A DNA stretch of 64,000 nt from Biomphalaria glabrata (taxonomy: Eukaryota > Mollusca > Gastropoda > Planorbidae). The notes under the pieces are model-generated. The model was not told where the DNA came from. It ran no database searches and saw only the letters and a program-made list of their open reading frames with translations. Every line of letters begins with the position of its first letter. Position 1 is the first letter of the stretch. This document shows positions 25,401-36,214 of the stretch, piece by piece. Position numbers and translations under genes: made by a program. Location: positions 44,356,384-44,420,383 of the forward strand of contig NC_074719.1 in NCBI RefSeq assembly GCF_947242115.1. The letters run 5' to 3'.

Positions 25401-28400
25401 ATAACATACTTATTATATTTTTAATGTCATAATTATTGTGAGAATAAGTTATGAATATTTTGTTGGAATAAACAACAAAAATAGTCAAAACTTACTCAAA
25501 GTCTTCATCTTCTATGGTAATCCTTTCGCTGAGGTATCTCCAAAACTTGACAACATGTCTTGGTGAAACAGCTGAGAAAAGGCAAGAATACAGTAAGGGG
25601 AAACCAAAACTATGCAACAAAAACTACAAGTAAACTAAATAATTCAAAGTAAAAATAAGTTAAGTTTCCCTTTCAGACCTTACAATCTATAGTGCAGATG
25701 ATGTGAAGGTCATCTGTTTCTACTGCTCTGCTTTAAGATCCTGTTTCATTACATCCATATAAAGGAGGTAGGGGCAACGAGGATGAGTATTCTTTGTGAA
25801 CATCCCAAGTTCCACATAGAGTAGGGACTTTAGGGATTAGTTAATCCTCCATAATCCAATGCAAGCTGTGTTGTATGAGGATAGTATGACTTTAGGGATT
25901 AATTTATCCTCCATATTCCAATGCAAGCTGTGTTGTATGAGGATAGTATAACTTTAGGGATTAGTTTATCTTCCATAATGCAGACATGACCAAGCCAATG
26001 CAAGCTGTGTTGCATGAGGATAGTGAATATACACTTCAAGCAAGTTTCTCAATGTTCTTTATTCTGTCTTGCCATGTGGCAATTTGACGGAGAAAGCGCA
26101 AATTTACTGAATTCAATCTACATTCTTTTTTTTGTATACAGTCTATGTCTCACTGGAAAAAGTTGGGTACTCAAGACACATGCATTGTTGACCTGACACA
26201 TGCATTGTTGACCTGACACATGCACTGTTGACATGACACATGCACTGTTGACCTGACACATGCATTGTTGACCTCCACTTAGCATTTTTTTAGAGAGATT
26301 CAAGTTTTCCCAAACTTGCAAGCTGAGTCCAGCAAAAAAGTTGAGTCAGCTTTCTCTCTCTGTGTGCATTTTATCTCTTCTTCTATGGGCAGGTCATTGT
26401 GGATTACAGAACCCAGGTGAAAGATTTCATGTATAAGAACTTATGACTTGTTAAAAAAAAAAAAAATTTGTATTTTTTAAAGCTTATATATAAATAAAAA
26501 CCATTGGATTGACAATGAGAAATTTGAAGTTCTAGATTAGAATGTTAATAAAGGAAATACATAAAGGAAATTTTTTTTTGGCAGCTCAAGCTTGGGTGCT
26601 GAAATGAAAATAGATTCAATGGCCAAAACTGAGATTTCAATGATATAAAGTAGAGACATACAATTCCCTTTTAAACCATTGACCAAAATAGGATGAATCT
26701 ACATCAACAGTCCTGGGAATTTGTGGACCTCAAAAATAACAATTTACAATTTCTACTTAATCCACTGGAGGCACGGTGACTGAGTGGTTAAGCATGTGGG
26801 ATTCTGGGTTCGAATCTTGGTGAAGACTGGGATTTTTTAATTCCGGATTTTTAGGGCAGCCCTGAGTCCGCCCAACTCTAATGAATACCTGACTTATGTG
26901 GGGGAAAGTAAAGGTGGTTGGTTGTTGTTCTGGCCACATAACACCCTGCCATTAACAGTTAGCCAAAGAAACAGATGACCTTAACATCATCTGCCCATAG
27001 ATCGCAAGGTCCGAAAGAGAAACTTTATTTCTATTTGACCACTGCGGTCTTAAATTTTAAAGAAATTAAAAAGAAAACTAGTTTCTGAATAAAGGAAAAA
27101 AAGCAAAATAAATATTATAAAGAAAAATAGATCAAAATCTATCTTTACCACTTTTAATGTTAATGAAATTATGTGTTACTTTCAACAAACCTGACAATTT
27201 CCAGGAAACTCTAATAATGAAATCATCCGATTCAAGCAAGCTGGTTTCCTTGATGCTCACAGCAACATCAGCGTAACTAAAGTGTAAGTACAAACGCATT
27301 TTCAGCAACTCTACGGCATAGAGAAACATACCCCTGGTAACAAATGAGAAAACATTCACCTTATTTTATAAACTTGTAGACATAAGATTTGAAATATAGG
27401 ATTCATGAGTGTCTTTAACATTTCTTTTTGGACAGATAATACATAATGGATAATTGTAAACGTTTGTAAAATGCTTGACATGTTTTGGATGTTCCTTCAG
27501 AGATGAAGATAATTTACTTCCTAGTCCAAACCTCCCACAGGACGACAGTGAATGAAAGCGGACAGGGTTTGAACCCATGACCACCGATAAGTCCGAAAGA
27601 CAGTCCAGGGCGCAAATTGCATGACCAGGCAGATATCCAAATTGTTGTGGTGAGTTGGCTGTTTGCTGACTAGATTTCACATTTTTTGAATTAGTAGTTG
27701 CTTACTCTATATTACACATTTTATAAATCTAGTATAAAATAATTTTATTGGTATCAACAAAAGGAAATTCAGTTTGACTACAATTGTCCAATTCAGCATA
27801 ACTACTATAAGAATAACAATATAGATGCAAATACAAACATTAACACACAAAAACTCACACACACAGGCAACCAGCGCTTTATGAATCTTGACTAATAAAC
27901 ATGCTTAAATGAGAGGAACTATCAAAACCCTGACCCACTCCATGAACCATTTAAGCAGACGCATAAGTGTTTAAGCTAAATAAATAAACCCAAAAAAAAG
28001 TACAGTTCCCCTTTCTGACCTTGTGATCTATAGGGCAGATGATGTAAAGGTCATCTGATTCTGTGGCCTACGGTTTACGAGGGTGTCATGTGGCCAGCAC
28101 AACGACCAACCGCCTTAACTTTTCCCCAACTAATGTCAGGCAGCCATTAGAGCTGGGTGGACTCAGAAGCGCCCAAAGATCCCAAAATAAAAAATCCCAG
28201 TCTTCACCAGGATTCGAACTCAGACCCCCGGTTCAGAAGCCAAGCGCTTTACCGCTCGGCCACCAAGTCATGTACAAAAAAAATTACTTAGTAACCAAGA
28301 TACTTACTTATAAATGCGATCTGTGGCAAAAAAATTACTCTCCATAGTTATCTCTTTATGAGTTAGATTATAGTCGTAACTTTGAAGAAACATATATTTT

Positions 28401-29590
28401 ACCTGTAAAAAAAATAAAAAATGATGACTTGCACTTAAATATACTATACAACAGCAATAAAACAAACAGAAGCTGTAAACTACATCTGCAACTTTATATA
28501 ATGATTTATTTTTGTTTTCGTGACTTACAACCCATCCCAAACTTCAAAGCGATGGGAACCAGTCTTACACTGTACCTATCATTTTGTTGTTTATGTTAAA
28601 TGTCACTTTTTAAAATTGTGACTCTTATTTAATCAATTTTACCACTGACTGAAAAATGGGCAAAGGCGAGCAACTGGCGCCTAAACCAGTAAGCTTCTGG
28701 CAGAAGAGGCTCATTAGTCTTGGTCGGCTATCCATCTAGGACAGGGGTTCTCAACCTGTGGGTCGCAACCCCTTTGGGGGTCGATTGACGATTTGCCAGG
28801 GGTCGCCTAAGACGATCCAAAATATGGATTGTTATTGACTACTCTTCTATTGCTGTATGTGTTTGTGCTGGGAAGGGGGTCGCGGCAGAGTGGGGGATTG
28901 TAAAAAGGGGTCACCGAGCATAAAAGGTTGAGAACCGCTGATCTAGGAGAAGGGAAACTCTAAATCCAAACCTCCGCTGCCTTGCGGCTATACCCAAACA
29001 CGGGAAAGGCTTTGGGAGACAATCCTGAGGAAAAATCAGGAGCTGGTGACCCTGAGGCAGAGTGTATCACACTAAGCTACAGCCTGGCAGAACCTGCGGA
29101 GCTACTGATCCCAAACTATATTGGATAATCTGTTCCAGGTTCGGAAGCTAAGTTTGACCACTCAGCCACGACACCCTTATTTATGGTACTTTGTGATGTG
29201 GGAAATAATTGTTGAACTTGAAGCACTCCTATATCTATGTGGCTGAAGCAATGTACATAAAACTAGATACATTTTACTTACAGAATTACTCAAGTTTTTC
29301 TTTAGTTCTTCAATTTTTACAGGACTGAAGCCATTCTTAGTATTGCCACATCTGGTGTTCTTGTCTTGTTGGTTTCCATGGATCAAAGTCTGTGAACTAT
29401 ACCACCTACATCTAGAACAGCTTGATATTTTAGCTACATTCTTTTGTGGACTAATATCAGAAGGTTGCAGACACAGTTTCCAACTACTAATACCCAAAGA
29501 CAGATGGGGGCTGGAAAGACTTAAAATCTGATATCCTCTGATGCCTTTGTGAGACTTGGATAAGATCTGAAGAAAGCTTGATATATTCAT
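22453..29590 (-). CDS. DUF2358 (C6orf136-like) protein, distal tandem unit
   Basis: Exons 29590..29282, 28402..28308, 27333..27191, 25571..25496 and 24828..24759, with GT-AG borders. Lengths 95, 143, 76 and 70 after exon 1 mirror 95, 140, 76 and 70 in the proximal unit, and all intron phases agree. ATG at 29590 follows an in-frame stop. The first 40 residues are rich in Ser, Lys and hydrophobics without acids (MNISSFLQILSKSHKGIRGY...), which could be a mitochondrial presequence. The domain reads PVKIEELKKNL, YDYNLTHKEITMESNFF, LKMRLYLHFSYADV, IIRVSWKLS, VVKFWRYL and DFYIGSDGTVRKHKLKR, weaker than the proximal unit but the same fold outline. The end is uncertain: either a last exon 22515..22453 (20 residues, TAG), or splicing into the proximal unit at 15902, which is also phase 0. 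Confidence 0.72.
22605..22775 (-). repeat. SINE-B copy, truncated
   Basis: Begins on the plus strand with CCCTTTCAGACCTTGTGATC and stops at CACCCTTAGGATCCAGAATA, so the tRNA head is missing. Confidence 0.75.
22780..24350. other. AT-rich intronic/intergenic DNA
   Basis: Holds a G run at 23570, a 50-base SINE-B tail near 23885-23935 and CTAGATCTA words near 23765. No exon recognised. Confidence 0.4.
24357..24477 (+). repeat. SINE-A copy, internally deleted
   Basis: Head GCCTGGTCGTGTGGGTTGCG joined to tail GAGGAACATCCAAAACATGT; the B-box-to-middle section is missing. Confidence 0.7.
24579..24732 (-). repeat. SINE-A copy (tRNA-derived)
   Basis: Full set of landmarks: ACATGTTTCGGACGTTCCTT, GAACCCGGGACCATCGATAA and CCAGGCAGCC. 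It ends 27 bases from the 24759..24828 exon. Confidence 0.85.
25655..25740 (-). repeat. SINE-B tail fragment
   Basis: TTTCCCTTTCAGACCTTACA...GCAGATGATGTGAAGGTCAT matches the 3' end of the SINE-B family. Confidence 0.65.
25827..26030 (+). repeat. Tandem repeat, about 62-bp units, 3 copies
   Basis: CTTTAGGGATTA...CCAATGCAAGCTGTGTTG starts at 25828, 25890 and 25952; the third unit carries a short insertion. Confidence 0.85.
26175..26273 (+). repeat. Tandem repeat, 20-bp units, about 5 copies
   Basis: GACACATGCATTGTTGACCT repeated with A/G and C/T changes. Confidence 0.9.
26766..27028 (+). repeat. SINE-B copy (tRNA-derived)
   Basis: Head GCACGGTGACTGAGTGGTTA, B box GGGTTCGAATC, tail CGCAAGGTCCGAAAGAGAAA. 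Near full length. Confidence 0.85.
27465..27635 (-). repeat. SINE-A copy (tRNA-derived)
   Basis: ACATGTTTTGGATGTTCCTT to GACCAGGCAG on the plus strand, with GTTTGAACCCATGACC as the reverse B box. Confidence 0.8.
27735..27890 (-). mobile_element. LINE-S 3' end
   Basis: Shares GGAAATTCAGTTTGACTACA and an AACCAGCGCTTTATGA block with 34310..34500 (opposite orientation) and 58335..58445. Confidence 0.6.
28003..28266 (-). repeat. SINE-B copy (tRNA-derived), near full length
   Basis: Plus strand from TTCCCCTTTCTGACCTTGTG to AGCGCTTTACCGCTCGGCCA; well preserved, so fairly young. It ends about 40 bases before the 28308..28402 exon. Confidence 0.9.
28742..28940. mobile_element. hAT MITE with SPIN-like ends, perfect 8-bp target duplication
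   Basis: Ends CAGGGGTTCTCAACCTGTGG (left) and CAGCGGTTCTCAACCTTTTA (right, reverse strand). The flanks are ATCTAGGA on both sides without mismatch, which makes the element young. Inside are AACCCCTTTGGGGGTCG and GGGGTCGCCTAAGACGATC, as I remember them from SPIN (SPACE INVADERS) hAT elements. 199 bp, no coding capacity. Confidence 0.88.
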
Positions 29591-30019
29591 ATCAATAAAA
29601 AATTATGACTGACTGCACTCAAATATCTGTTTGACAAGAGAAGAACCAGGCCAAAACTTGATAACTTCCAATCTATGGAGAGATTAATATTTATGTTTAT
29701 TTTGTAAATTTTGGACATTCTTTCATAAATGAAGACTAGATTACAACATTCTTAGATTCTAGAATAAAAGAATATTAGAGTCTACTGTCTGTCTTAGGTC
29801 TACGACTAGATTAGACTTAGGTCTAGATCTAGTAGATTAAGATTTATATTTAGATACAACTGATGCTGCAGTGATAGTTACTAATAGTTATAGTATAGAT
29901 CTACATCTAGATCTATTCTATCTACGTCCTTACTCAGTAACTGTCCAAACCCCCTGGCCCTAAGCTAGGCTAGGCTAAGCCGGCTAATAAAATTATAAGG
30001 CTACAGCATACGGCTAAGT

Positions 30020-31140
30020 ATCTTATCTTATCTTATATAATACAGACGTTACTTCAAAAAAGAAGATGATTACGTCCTACGCGTCATGCATTTAGTCATG
30101 CATATTAACCAATGACTTAAATTCTGCCAAGTCACTGGTTTTCCTGGCTAGCTCAGGCAACCCATTCCATGCTCTAATAGCACTAGGGAAGAAGGAGTAT
30201 TTGTACAAATTTGTCCTAGCATATGGGACGAGGAATGTGCCTTTATCTTTGTGTCTTTCAGAGTATTTTATTAAATTTTGTTTTTGTATTTGAAGATTAT
30301 GGTTCAGTGTTTTATGTATTATTGCTACTTTACTTTTGAGCCTTCTGTCCTGAAGGCTTTCTAAATTTAGTGATTTTACTAAAGGTGTTACTCTAGTCAA
30401 ATGTGAATATTCGTTTGTTATGAATCGCACTGCTCTATTTTGTGTCTGTTCTAGTTTCTTAATGTTTTCTTGAGTTGAGGGGTCCCAAACAGAGGATGCA
30501 TATTCTATTATTGGCCTAACCAAGGTTAAATAACATTTTAGTTTTATGTTCTTATTTGATTTATAGAAATTTCTTTTAATAAATCCTAATGCTTTGTTTG
30601 ATTTTTTTGTAGTTTCATCAATATGTGGATTCCATGACAGTTTTTCATTTATTATAACACCTAGGTATTTTGCGTTTTTAGTCTGTGTTACTGGTTTGCC
30701 ATGAATAAGATAAGTGGAATTAATTTGTTTTAGTTTTTTTGTTACTCTTAACAACTGACATTTTTCTGGGTGGAAAGACATGCTCCAATTTGATTCCCAT
30801 TTCTGTAATTCATCTAATTCTCTTTGTAAAATATCTGTGTCTTGTGTTGTTTTTATTGTTCTATATATTATGCAATCGTCTGCAAATAATCTGACTTTTG
30901 TTCCTGAAGTAATGCAATTTGGTAAATCATTTATGTAAATTAAAAATAGTAGTGGACCCAAGACTGTTCCTTGAGGTACACCTGAGTTTACTGTTATCGG
31001 TGTTGATTTAGAACCATTTATTATTACAGTTTGACTGAGTTTGTTCTCTCCCTATCACTTTTATCAGAAAGTCTTTAATCCACTGATGCAGTGGACCATT
31101 AATGCCGAAATATTTTAATTTTTTAAGCAAACTATGGTGG
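30020..31140 (-). mobile_element. LINE-J, jockey-like non-LTR retrotransposon, 5'-truncated
   Basis: Largest copy of the family. A minus-strand frame 30961..30092 (289 codons) reads GPLLFLIYINDLPNCI, the reverse transcriptase box FADDCIIY, YLGVIINEKLSWNPHI, LVRPIIEYASSVWDPST and ends KSLVNMHD. Just upstream in another frame is VNSGVPQGTVLGP, so at least one frameshift separates motif B from the rest, and the 5' part of the RT and the endonuclease are absent. The 3' UTR includes GACGTTACTTCAAAAAAGAA and ends in (AGATA)n (plus strand TATCTTATCTTATAT). Fragments of this family lie at 1065, 6270, 19760, 20735, 31360, 59635, 62255 and 63093. Not a host gene. Confidence 0.88.
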
Positions 31141-31359
31141 TATCAAAACGAATAATAGATCTAGAATCTAGATCTATAGAGATCTAGGGTAAAAAAAAAA
31201 CAGTGAATGTCTTAGCCAAAAGCAGACCGAAAAGGGTATTTTGTTGTACTGTCAATAAGTCAAAAGGTTTCATTTCAACCGGAAATAAAAATAAACAAAA
31301 ATGAAAGTGCAATCATAACCTATATAAGTCTCCATACAGTAATACAGAAGGACCTAAGG

Positions 31360-31650
31360 TGCTGAATACAGACGTTACTTAAAAAAAAAAAAAAAGATGA
31401 TGGTCCTACGCGTCATGCATCTAGTCATGCATGTTGACCAATGACTTAAATTCTGCCAAGTCATTGTTTATCCTGGCTTGCTCAGGCAACCCATTCCATG
31501 CTCTAATATAACTAGGGAAGAAGGAGCATTAGTACAAATTTGTCCTAGCATATACAGCCGGGTATATCTTTGTGTCTTTCTAAGTAGGCTATTTCATTAG
31601 ATTTTGAATTTGAAGATTATGGTTCAGTGTTATATGTATAATTGCTGTTA
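31360..31650 (-). mobile_element. LINE-J 3' fragment
   Basis: Repeats the last about 280 bases of the neighbouring LINE-J copy with more substitutions (plus strand GACGTTACTTAAAAA to GATTATGGTTCAGTG). Confidence 0.8.
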
Positions 31651-31770
31651 TGCAGATATTGGGTCCAGCTGAACTTTTTTTTACTAACTGGAGAAGGGGC
31701 TAATGCAAAGTAATTTTAACTGGCGCCTAAACCAGTAAGCTTCAGACTGGAGGGGCTCTTTAGCCTAGGA

Positions 31771-33293
31771 CAGGGGTGGGCAACCTTTTTCTATCGAGGA
31801 CCGTATTACATTTTTTTTTTAGAAGTGGGGGGGGGCGCATATATGTAATATGCATTTACAACTTAGAAGAATACGCGAGCTGTCTTTTAATTTACATGTA
31901 CCAATTGAGGTAATACAAGATTTAACGATTTTTTAGACTAATTTAACGAATATTTGTTTATCATTTTGTTACTGTATTTTATTTCACATCAATACATCAC
32001 AACAATTTATTTGTACAGTTGTACTTAATGTGAAGTATTTAACTGTTTACACTCGTGCAAAATGTTCCGAAACTGTGAAACTAGCTTACTAGTTCTTATC
32101 CTTGTGACTTCTGTCAAATTACAGTCAGTTAGCATCGACACTTGTTTATTTTCAAACAAAATAAAAATTCTTGTTCACTGATGTAATACAAAAAGTTTAG
32201 CATAAAGTTTTTTAAGTATGAAAATACAGCTTCTGGCACCCATAAATATCCCTTGGAAGAACTGACTGGAACTTCTCTTTCAGGTCATAATTTGCTTGGA
32301 AGTATTTCCTTTGGAGCTTAATCAGCTTCTGTACAAAATTGTAAAGTAAGGGTACTGAAAGCTGGTTTTAATGTTCTTGAAATCTTAAATTTTGCTTTCA
32401 AATTCCACATGTCTTGTACTTTTCAACCATTTTACTATAAATAGTTTCACCTTTCAACAAAGAAATCTGTTTTCACTTGTTTGCCTGGAGAAACGGAAAA
32501 GCTTTGTTTGAAAAGATGCACATACATTTTATGTGCAAGCAAAACATTGCAGTACTTCCGATGAATAACATGAAGTCTGTCTTCCACTCTTCATTATGAA
32601 TTTTAGTAACAAAGAGAAAGTCAATGTCCTTCAAGGAACATAACAATTTCTTCCTTGAGGTCCCATATTCTTTTCAATACCTTGCCCATGCTAAGCGGAT
32701 ACTACTGTGGTAAAGAACATCGGAAAGTTTTGTTTCCACATCTTCAGGTACTTCTCGAAGGTGCCTGTGGTTAAGACCCCTAGCTACGATAAGTTTGATT
32801 GCTGAAATAATGCAGTCAATAATAAGTTTGATATTCCATGCAGCTTTGTGCAAACTTTCCACTGTAGAGTTAATGGTTGGGATATTTTCTTTAATTTATA
32901 AAAAAAAAAAATCTGTCAATCAAAGCACGGGTTCCATCAGTTGTTACACTTGCGATCTTGCCCCAAGCCATCCTAAGGTTTCAACACAGTTCTTCATAGC
33001 ATTGAAAAAATACTGGCCTGAGTTTGTGTCTTTGACTGAATTTTTCGAAATATTGCCAATAAGCATAATCTTTTTTTGCTTTGAACTTTTTAGAATGACA
33101 AGAAGAGACAAGGTTTCTTTAGCCTCTTCATCATAAGTGATAAGAAGATATTTTAAATTATTTAATTTATATATATATGCATTTGTATATGTTTAATCTG
33201 TGGGTACATTTAAATTCTGTAGATTTCCGCGGGCCGCATAGAACACTCTGGCCGGCCGCATGTGGCGCGCGGTCCGTAATTTGCCCACCCCTG
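31771..33293 (-). mobile_element. hAT transposon with transposase remnant, CAGGGGTGGGCAA ends
   Basis: Ends CAGGGGTGGGCAACCTTTTT and (right, reverse) CAGGGGTGGGCAAATTACGG, with short GC-rich subterminal parts that include GGCCGGCCGCATG. Flanks GCCTAGGA and GCCTAGAT agree at 6 of 8. The minus strand carries broken transposase pieces: KIASVTTDGTRALI near 33000-32910 and GLNHRHLREVPEDVETKLSD near 32780-32700. The latter fits the LNHRQF...DVLYHTEVRW region of hAT transposases related to GTF2IRD2/ZBED-like proteins. Several stops and frameshifts; not active. Confidence 0.85.
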
Positions 33294-33571
33294 GCCTAGA
33301 TCTATTACAAATTTAATTAAGTGACAGATTAAGTTTTTTTTTAAAAATGTTTTCTTGCTAATATTTTAACTTCCATGCCCAAAGTAAAACCACTAGGCTA
33401 CTCATGCCTTGACTGGCATTCCACAGCGGCACTGCCCTGCATAAGTCCGAAAAATAGTGGATCTATTCCTTACATTATTTCCGCCTGGTCGCGCGGTTTG
33501 GGCGCTGGACTGTCGTTCAGACTTATCGATGGTTCCGGGATCAAACCCTGCCCATCCCCCGTCGTCATGCA

Positions 33572-35538
33572 CAGTGGCGTAGCAAGATACCAGTGGGCCC
33601 CGGTTCAAGAATATATTGGTGGGCCCCTCCCCCAATAAGACAAATACAATGTATGACAAAACAATTGAGTAGGCCTAATCTGAATGTATCAGTACAATGA
33701 CCAAAAGACATTCCAATGCAAGAAGAGTAACTTTTTAATAATCTTATTACGTTTGACTCTGTTAGAAGTCTCCAACACGAATTCAAAGTCAATGTTTGTA
33801 CAATTTTAAACATAATGAAACCAGTAAACGGAGTTTCAAATATATACAGAAAAGTTTTATGAGTCCAAGTTCCCATTCTACACATTCCTAAAACACTTAT
33901 ATGTGTAAAACTTTGAAGCATTGATACAAACTATTATCTAATTCTACGTCCATTATTTAACAGTAAATAGATCGAATATTTATTTACTAACATTTTTCTG
34001 CTCTTTTAAGTGGCAAAGTAAGAAACAAGAGCTTTTTCAAGAAAGATGCATTTCCAAAACACGATTCTTAAAGACAACCTGCACCCATTAAACCACTGTT
34101 ACATCAGATCTGAACGAAGTGGTCGTCTCCTTTCCATTAGGACTAAAACAGAAAGATTTAAAACTCCTTTATCCCACTATCGGTCAGAGTGTTACACCCA
34201 TTAAACCACTGTTACATCAGATCTGAACGAAGTGGTCGTCTCCTTTCCACTAGGACTAAAACAGAAAGATTTAAAACTCCTTTATCCCACTATCGGTCAG
34301 AGTGTTACAAGATCAGCTGTCGTCATCGAGAAGTACATAGAAGTCAAACTCATAAAGCGCTGGTTGTGAATGTGTATGTGTGTGAGTGAATGCTGTTCGA
34401 ATTTTTCATCCATATTGCTTTTTATAAAGTAGTTACGCTGAGGTTGTCAATTGTAGTCAAACTGAATTTCCATTTGATTGGATCAATAAAATTATCTTAG
34501 GTTTCTTCTGATGAAACAATGCCCAAAGGCCATTGTAGTATCCAGTCATGTTTTAAGCACCATCATAGTTTAAGCCTTGCAGTTTAGTTAAGGATAAATG
34601 GGGATTTTTTTTTTATTACTTGGAGCATTTGTTCGGCAAATTCTACTGACGTCTGATTCTTACAAATATGAAAACCTAGAAATGACTATCTAATTTCTTT
34701 TTCTTTGGATGTTGCCGCAAATTGTTGCGTCATCGGAGATCATTAGCAGTATCAAAAAAAAAATAATAATAATAATACGAATTTGGTATCAACTTTTTAT
34801 TTGTCTAGAGTGCTGTCACTAATGAAAGAGACAAATGGTACAGACTGGATGTCCTAAAGTACCAGTATTTTAGCAAGACACCGAGAGGTCATATTTTTTG
34901 TTAGAATCACCATAGACTGAAAAGATGTCAGTCTTATTTTATTTATTTATTTATTTTTTTTTGTAATTAAAAAGACAATGTACGTAGTGCGAATACAAAA
35001 ACATGTGTTTTACATACTTTAAATACAAAAAGAAATAAAAAAACATGTTAAGCTTTGAAAAGAATGAATAATTTGCAGCTGTATCGAAATTTTAATTAGT
35101 GACGATCGGGACTATCCTTGCTTCTTAACCAAACACTCTCCATCCCCCACCATTCTTGTACTACCCATAAGTGTATAACTATAAACAGACAAGAAAAAAA
35201 ACACATATGGAGACGATTGTCACCTCAAACGCACAATTAGGGTTAGCCACCATTACAAGTCACAAAACCTGATGGAAAGCAAATCCTTACATTAAAGCTT
35301 AAAACACTGCTTTTTAAGTTCATATAAATTCTGGGACAAAGCTCAGGATATTTTGAGAGAGCTTTTTAAATTCTACTTTTTTTTTTTTCGGTATATACAA
35401 AAGTGCATTTTTTTTTCACTTTGGTGTCACCCCAAAGTTCTCAACTAGTCAAGAGTCATGGGCCCAGGCGCAGTGGGCCCCTGATGGTCGTGGGCCCGGG
35501 TTCATTGAACCCCTTCGCGCATGGATGCTACGCCACTG
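33572..35538 (-). mobile_element. hAT transposon, CAGTGGCGTAGC family, inside a SINE-A
   Basis: 1967 bp. Ends CAGTGGCGTAGCAAGATACC and (right, reverse) CAGTGGCGTAGCATCCATGC. Target duplication GTCATGCA/GTAATGCA (7 of 8). The minus strand at about 34620-34520 has transposase-like remains (QTSVEFAEQML, LQGLNYDGA), the latter recalling the C-RGQGYDGA motif of hAT/ZMYM-type transposases. A LINE-S fragment is nested at 34082..34500. Decayed, with several breaks. Small non-coding relatives at 40697, 42232 and 48478. Confidence 0.85.
34082..34500 (+). mobile_element. LINE-S 3' fragment with a 113-bp tandem duplication
   Basis: CACCCATTAAACCACTGTTA starts at 34082 and again at 34195 (113 bp apart, near identical). 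A plus-strand frame reads SGRLLSTRTKTERFKTPL, similar to the end of non-LTR RT proteins, followed by a 3' UTR ending TGGATCAATAAAATTATCTT. Confidence 0.75.
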
Positions 35539-35899
35539 GTAATGCAGGTTTGGACTAGGAAGTAAATTATCTTGAACTCTCAAGGATCATCCGAAACATG
35601 TCAAACATTTTACAAACATTTTACATTTTTAGAAACATATTGTAAAACTCCAGTTAAACCCAATCGGTTTAAACCTAATAATAAGTTAGCAATAAATGTA
35701 TTACTACAAAATGCAGGTTTCCTTTTTGTCTTTCGTCAACTGTCCGACCAGTTTATCTTTTTTTATTTTACTTTATAAGAGGCTTTCAGGTTCCAAGCAA
35801 GTTACGTCACCTTATAAACGTACTTTTCTGTCTACTATGACAATCTTACGTGACACATAGTTGTTAAAGGGACGCAATCTCGATGGCTTAATCAATAAA

Positions 35900-36129
35900 A
35901 GTCACCTCCCTCTAGCCATGACTACAGAGTACAAGGATTACGACATTCTTGCTCTAAATTACCCCGTGTATGTATATATCCAATGAGAGGCCAGATTCCA
36001 TGTTATGTTGGGATTAGGAGAGTGGAAATGAAAGTCAAGTAGCCTCCCCTTGTTAAAGACGTTTATCCAATCACTGAGTCTTGATCAATAACAACAAACT
36101 TATATGACTCCTGGCATATTTTTTTTTTT
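35900..36129 (+). promoter_or_regulatory. Possible promoter region of the secreted-protein gene
   Basis: Contains ATCCAATCAC near 36065 (CCAAT type) and CTTATATGAC near 36100, upstream of a putative first exon. Inferred only from position. Confidence 0.25.
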
Positions 36130-36214
36130 CGTTCATCTACTTACTTCGCTGGCAGAGGTAGCATGGAGTTGTCTGTTAAACTTTATCTCGACTGGATACT
36201 TCTGCAATACTAGT
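36130..36214 (+). other. Possible 5' UTR exon with a short upstream ORF
   Basis: Ends at a strong donor (AGT|GTAAGT at 36215) that could join the acceptor at 37048. It includes ATGGAGTTGTCTG..., a 16-codon frame ending TAG just before the donor. The true start is not determinable. Confidence 0.35.

Larger units (their letters stand above)
33482..35645 (+). repeat. SINE-A copy split by a hAT insertion
   Basis: Left half 33482..33571 (GCCTGGTCGCGCGGTTTGGG through B box GATCAAACCCTGCCC), right half 35547..35645 (GGTTTGGACTAGGAAGTAAA to the ACATG tail). Together they make one ordinary SINE-A, so the hAT element came later. Confidence 0.9.

Noticed and set aside
30092-30961. 289-codon frame as a host gene
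   Set aside because: It carries FADD and other reverse transcriptase motifs and recurs in many fragments, so it is LINE-J.
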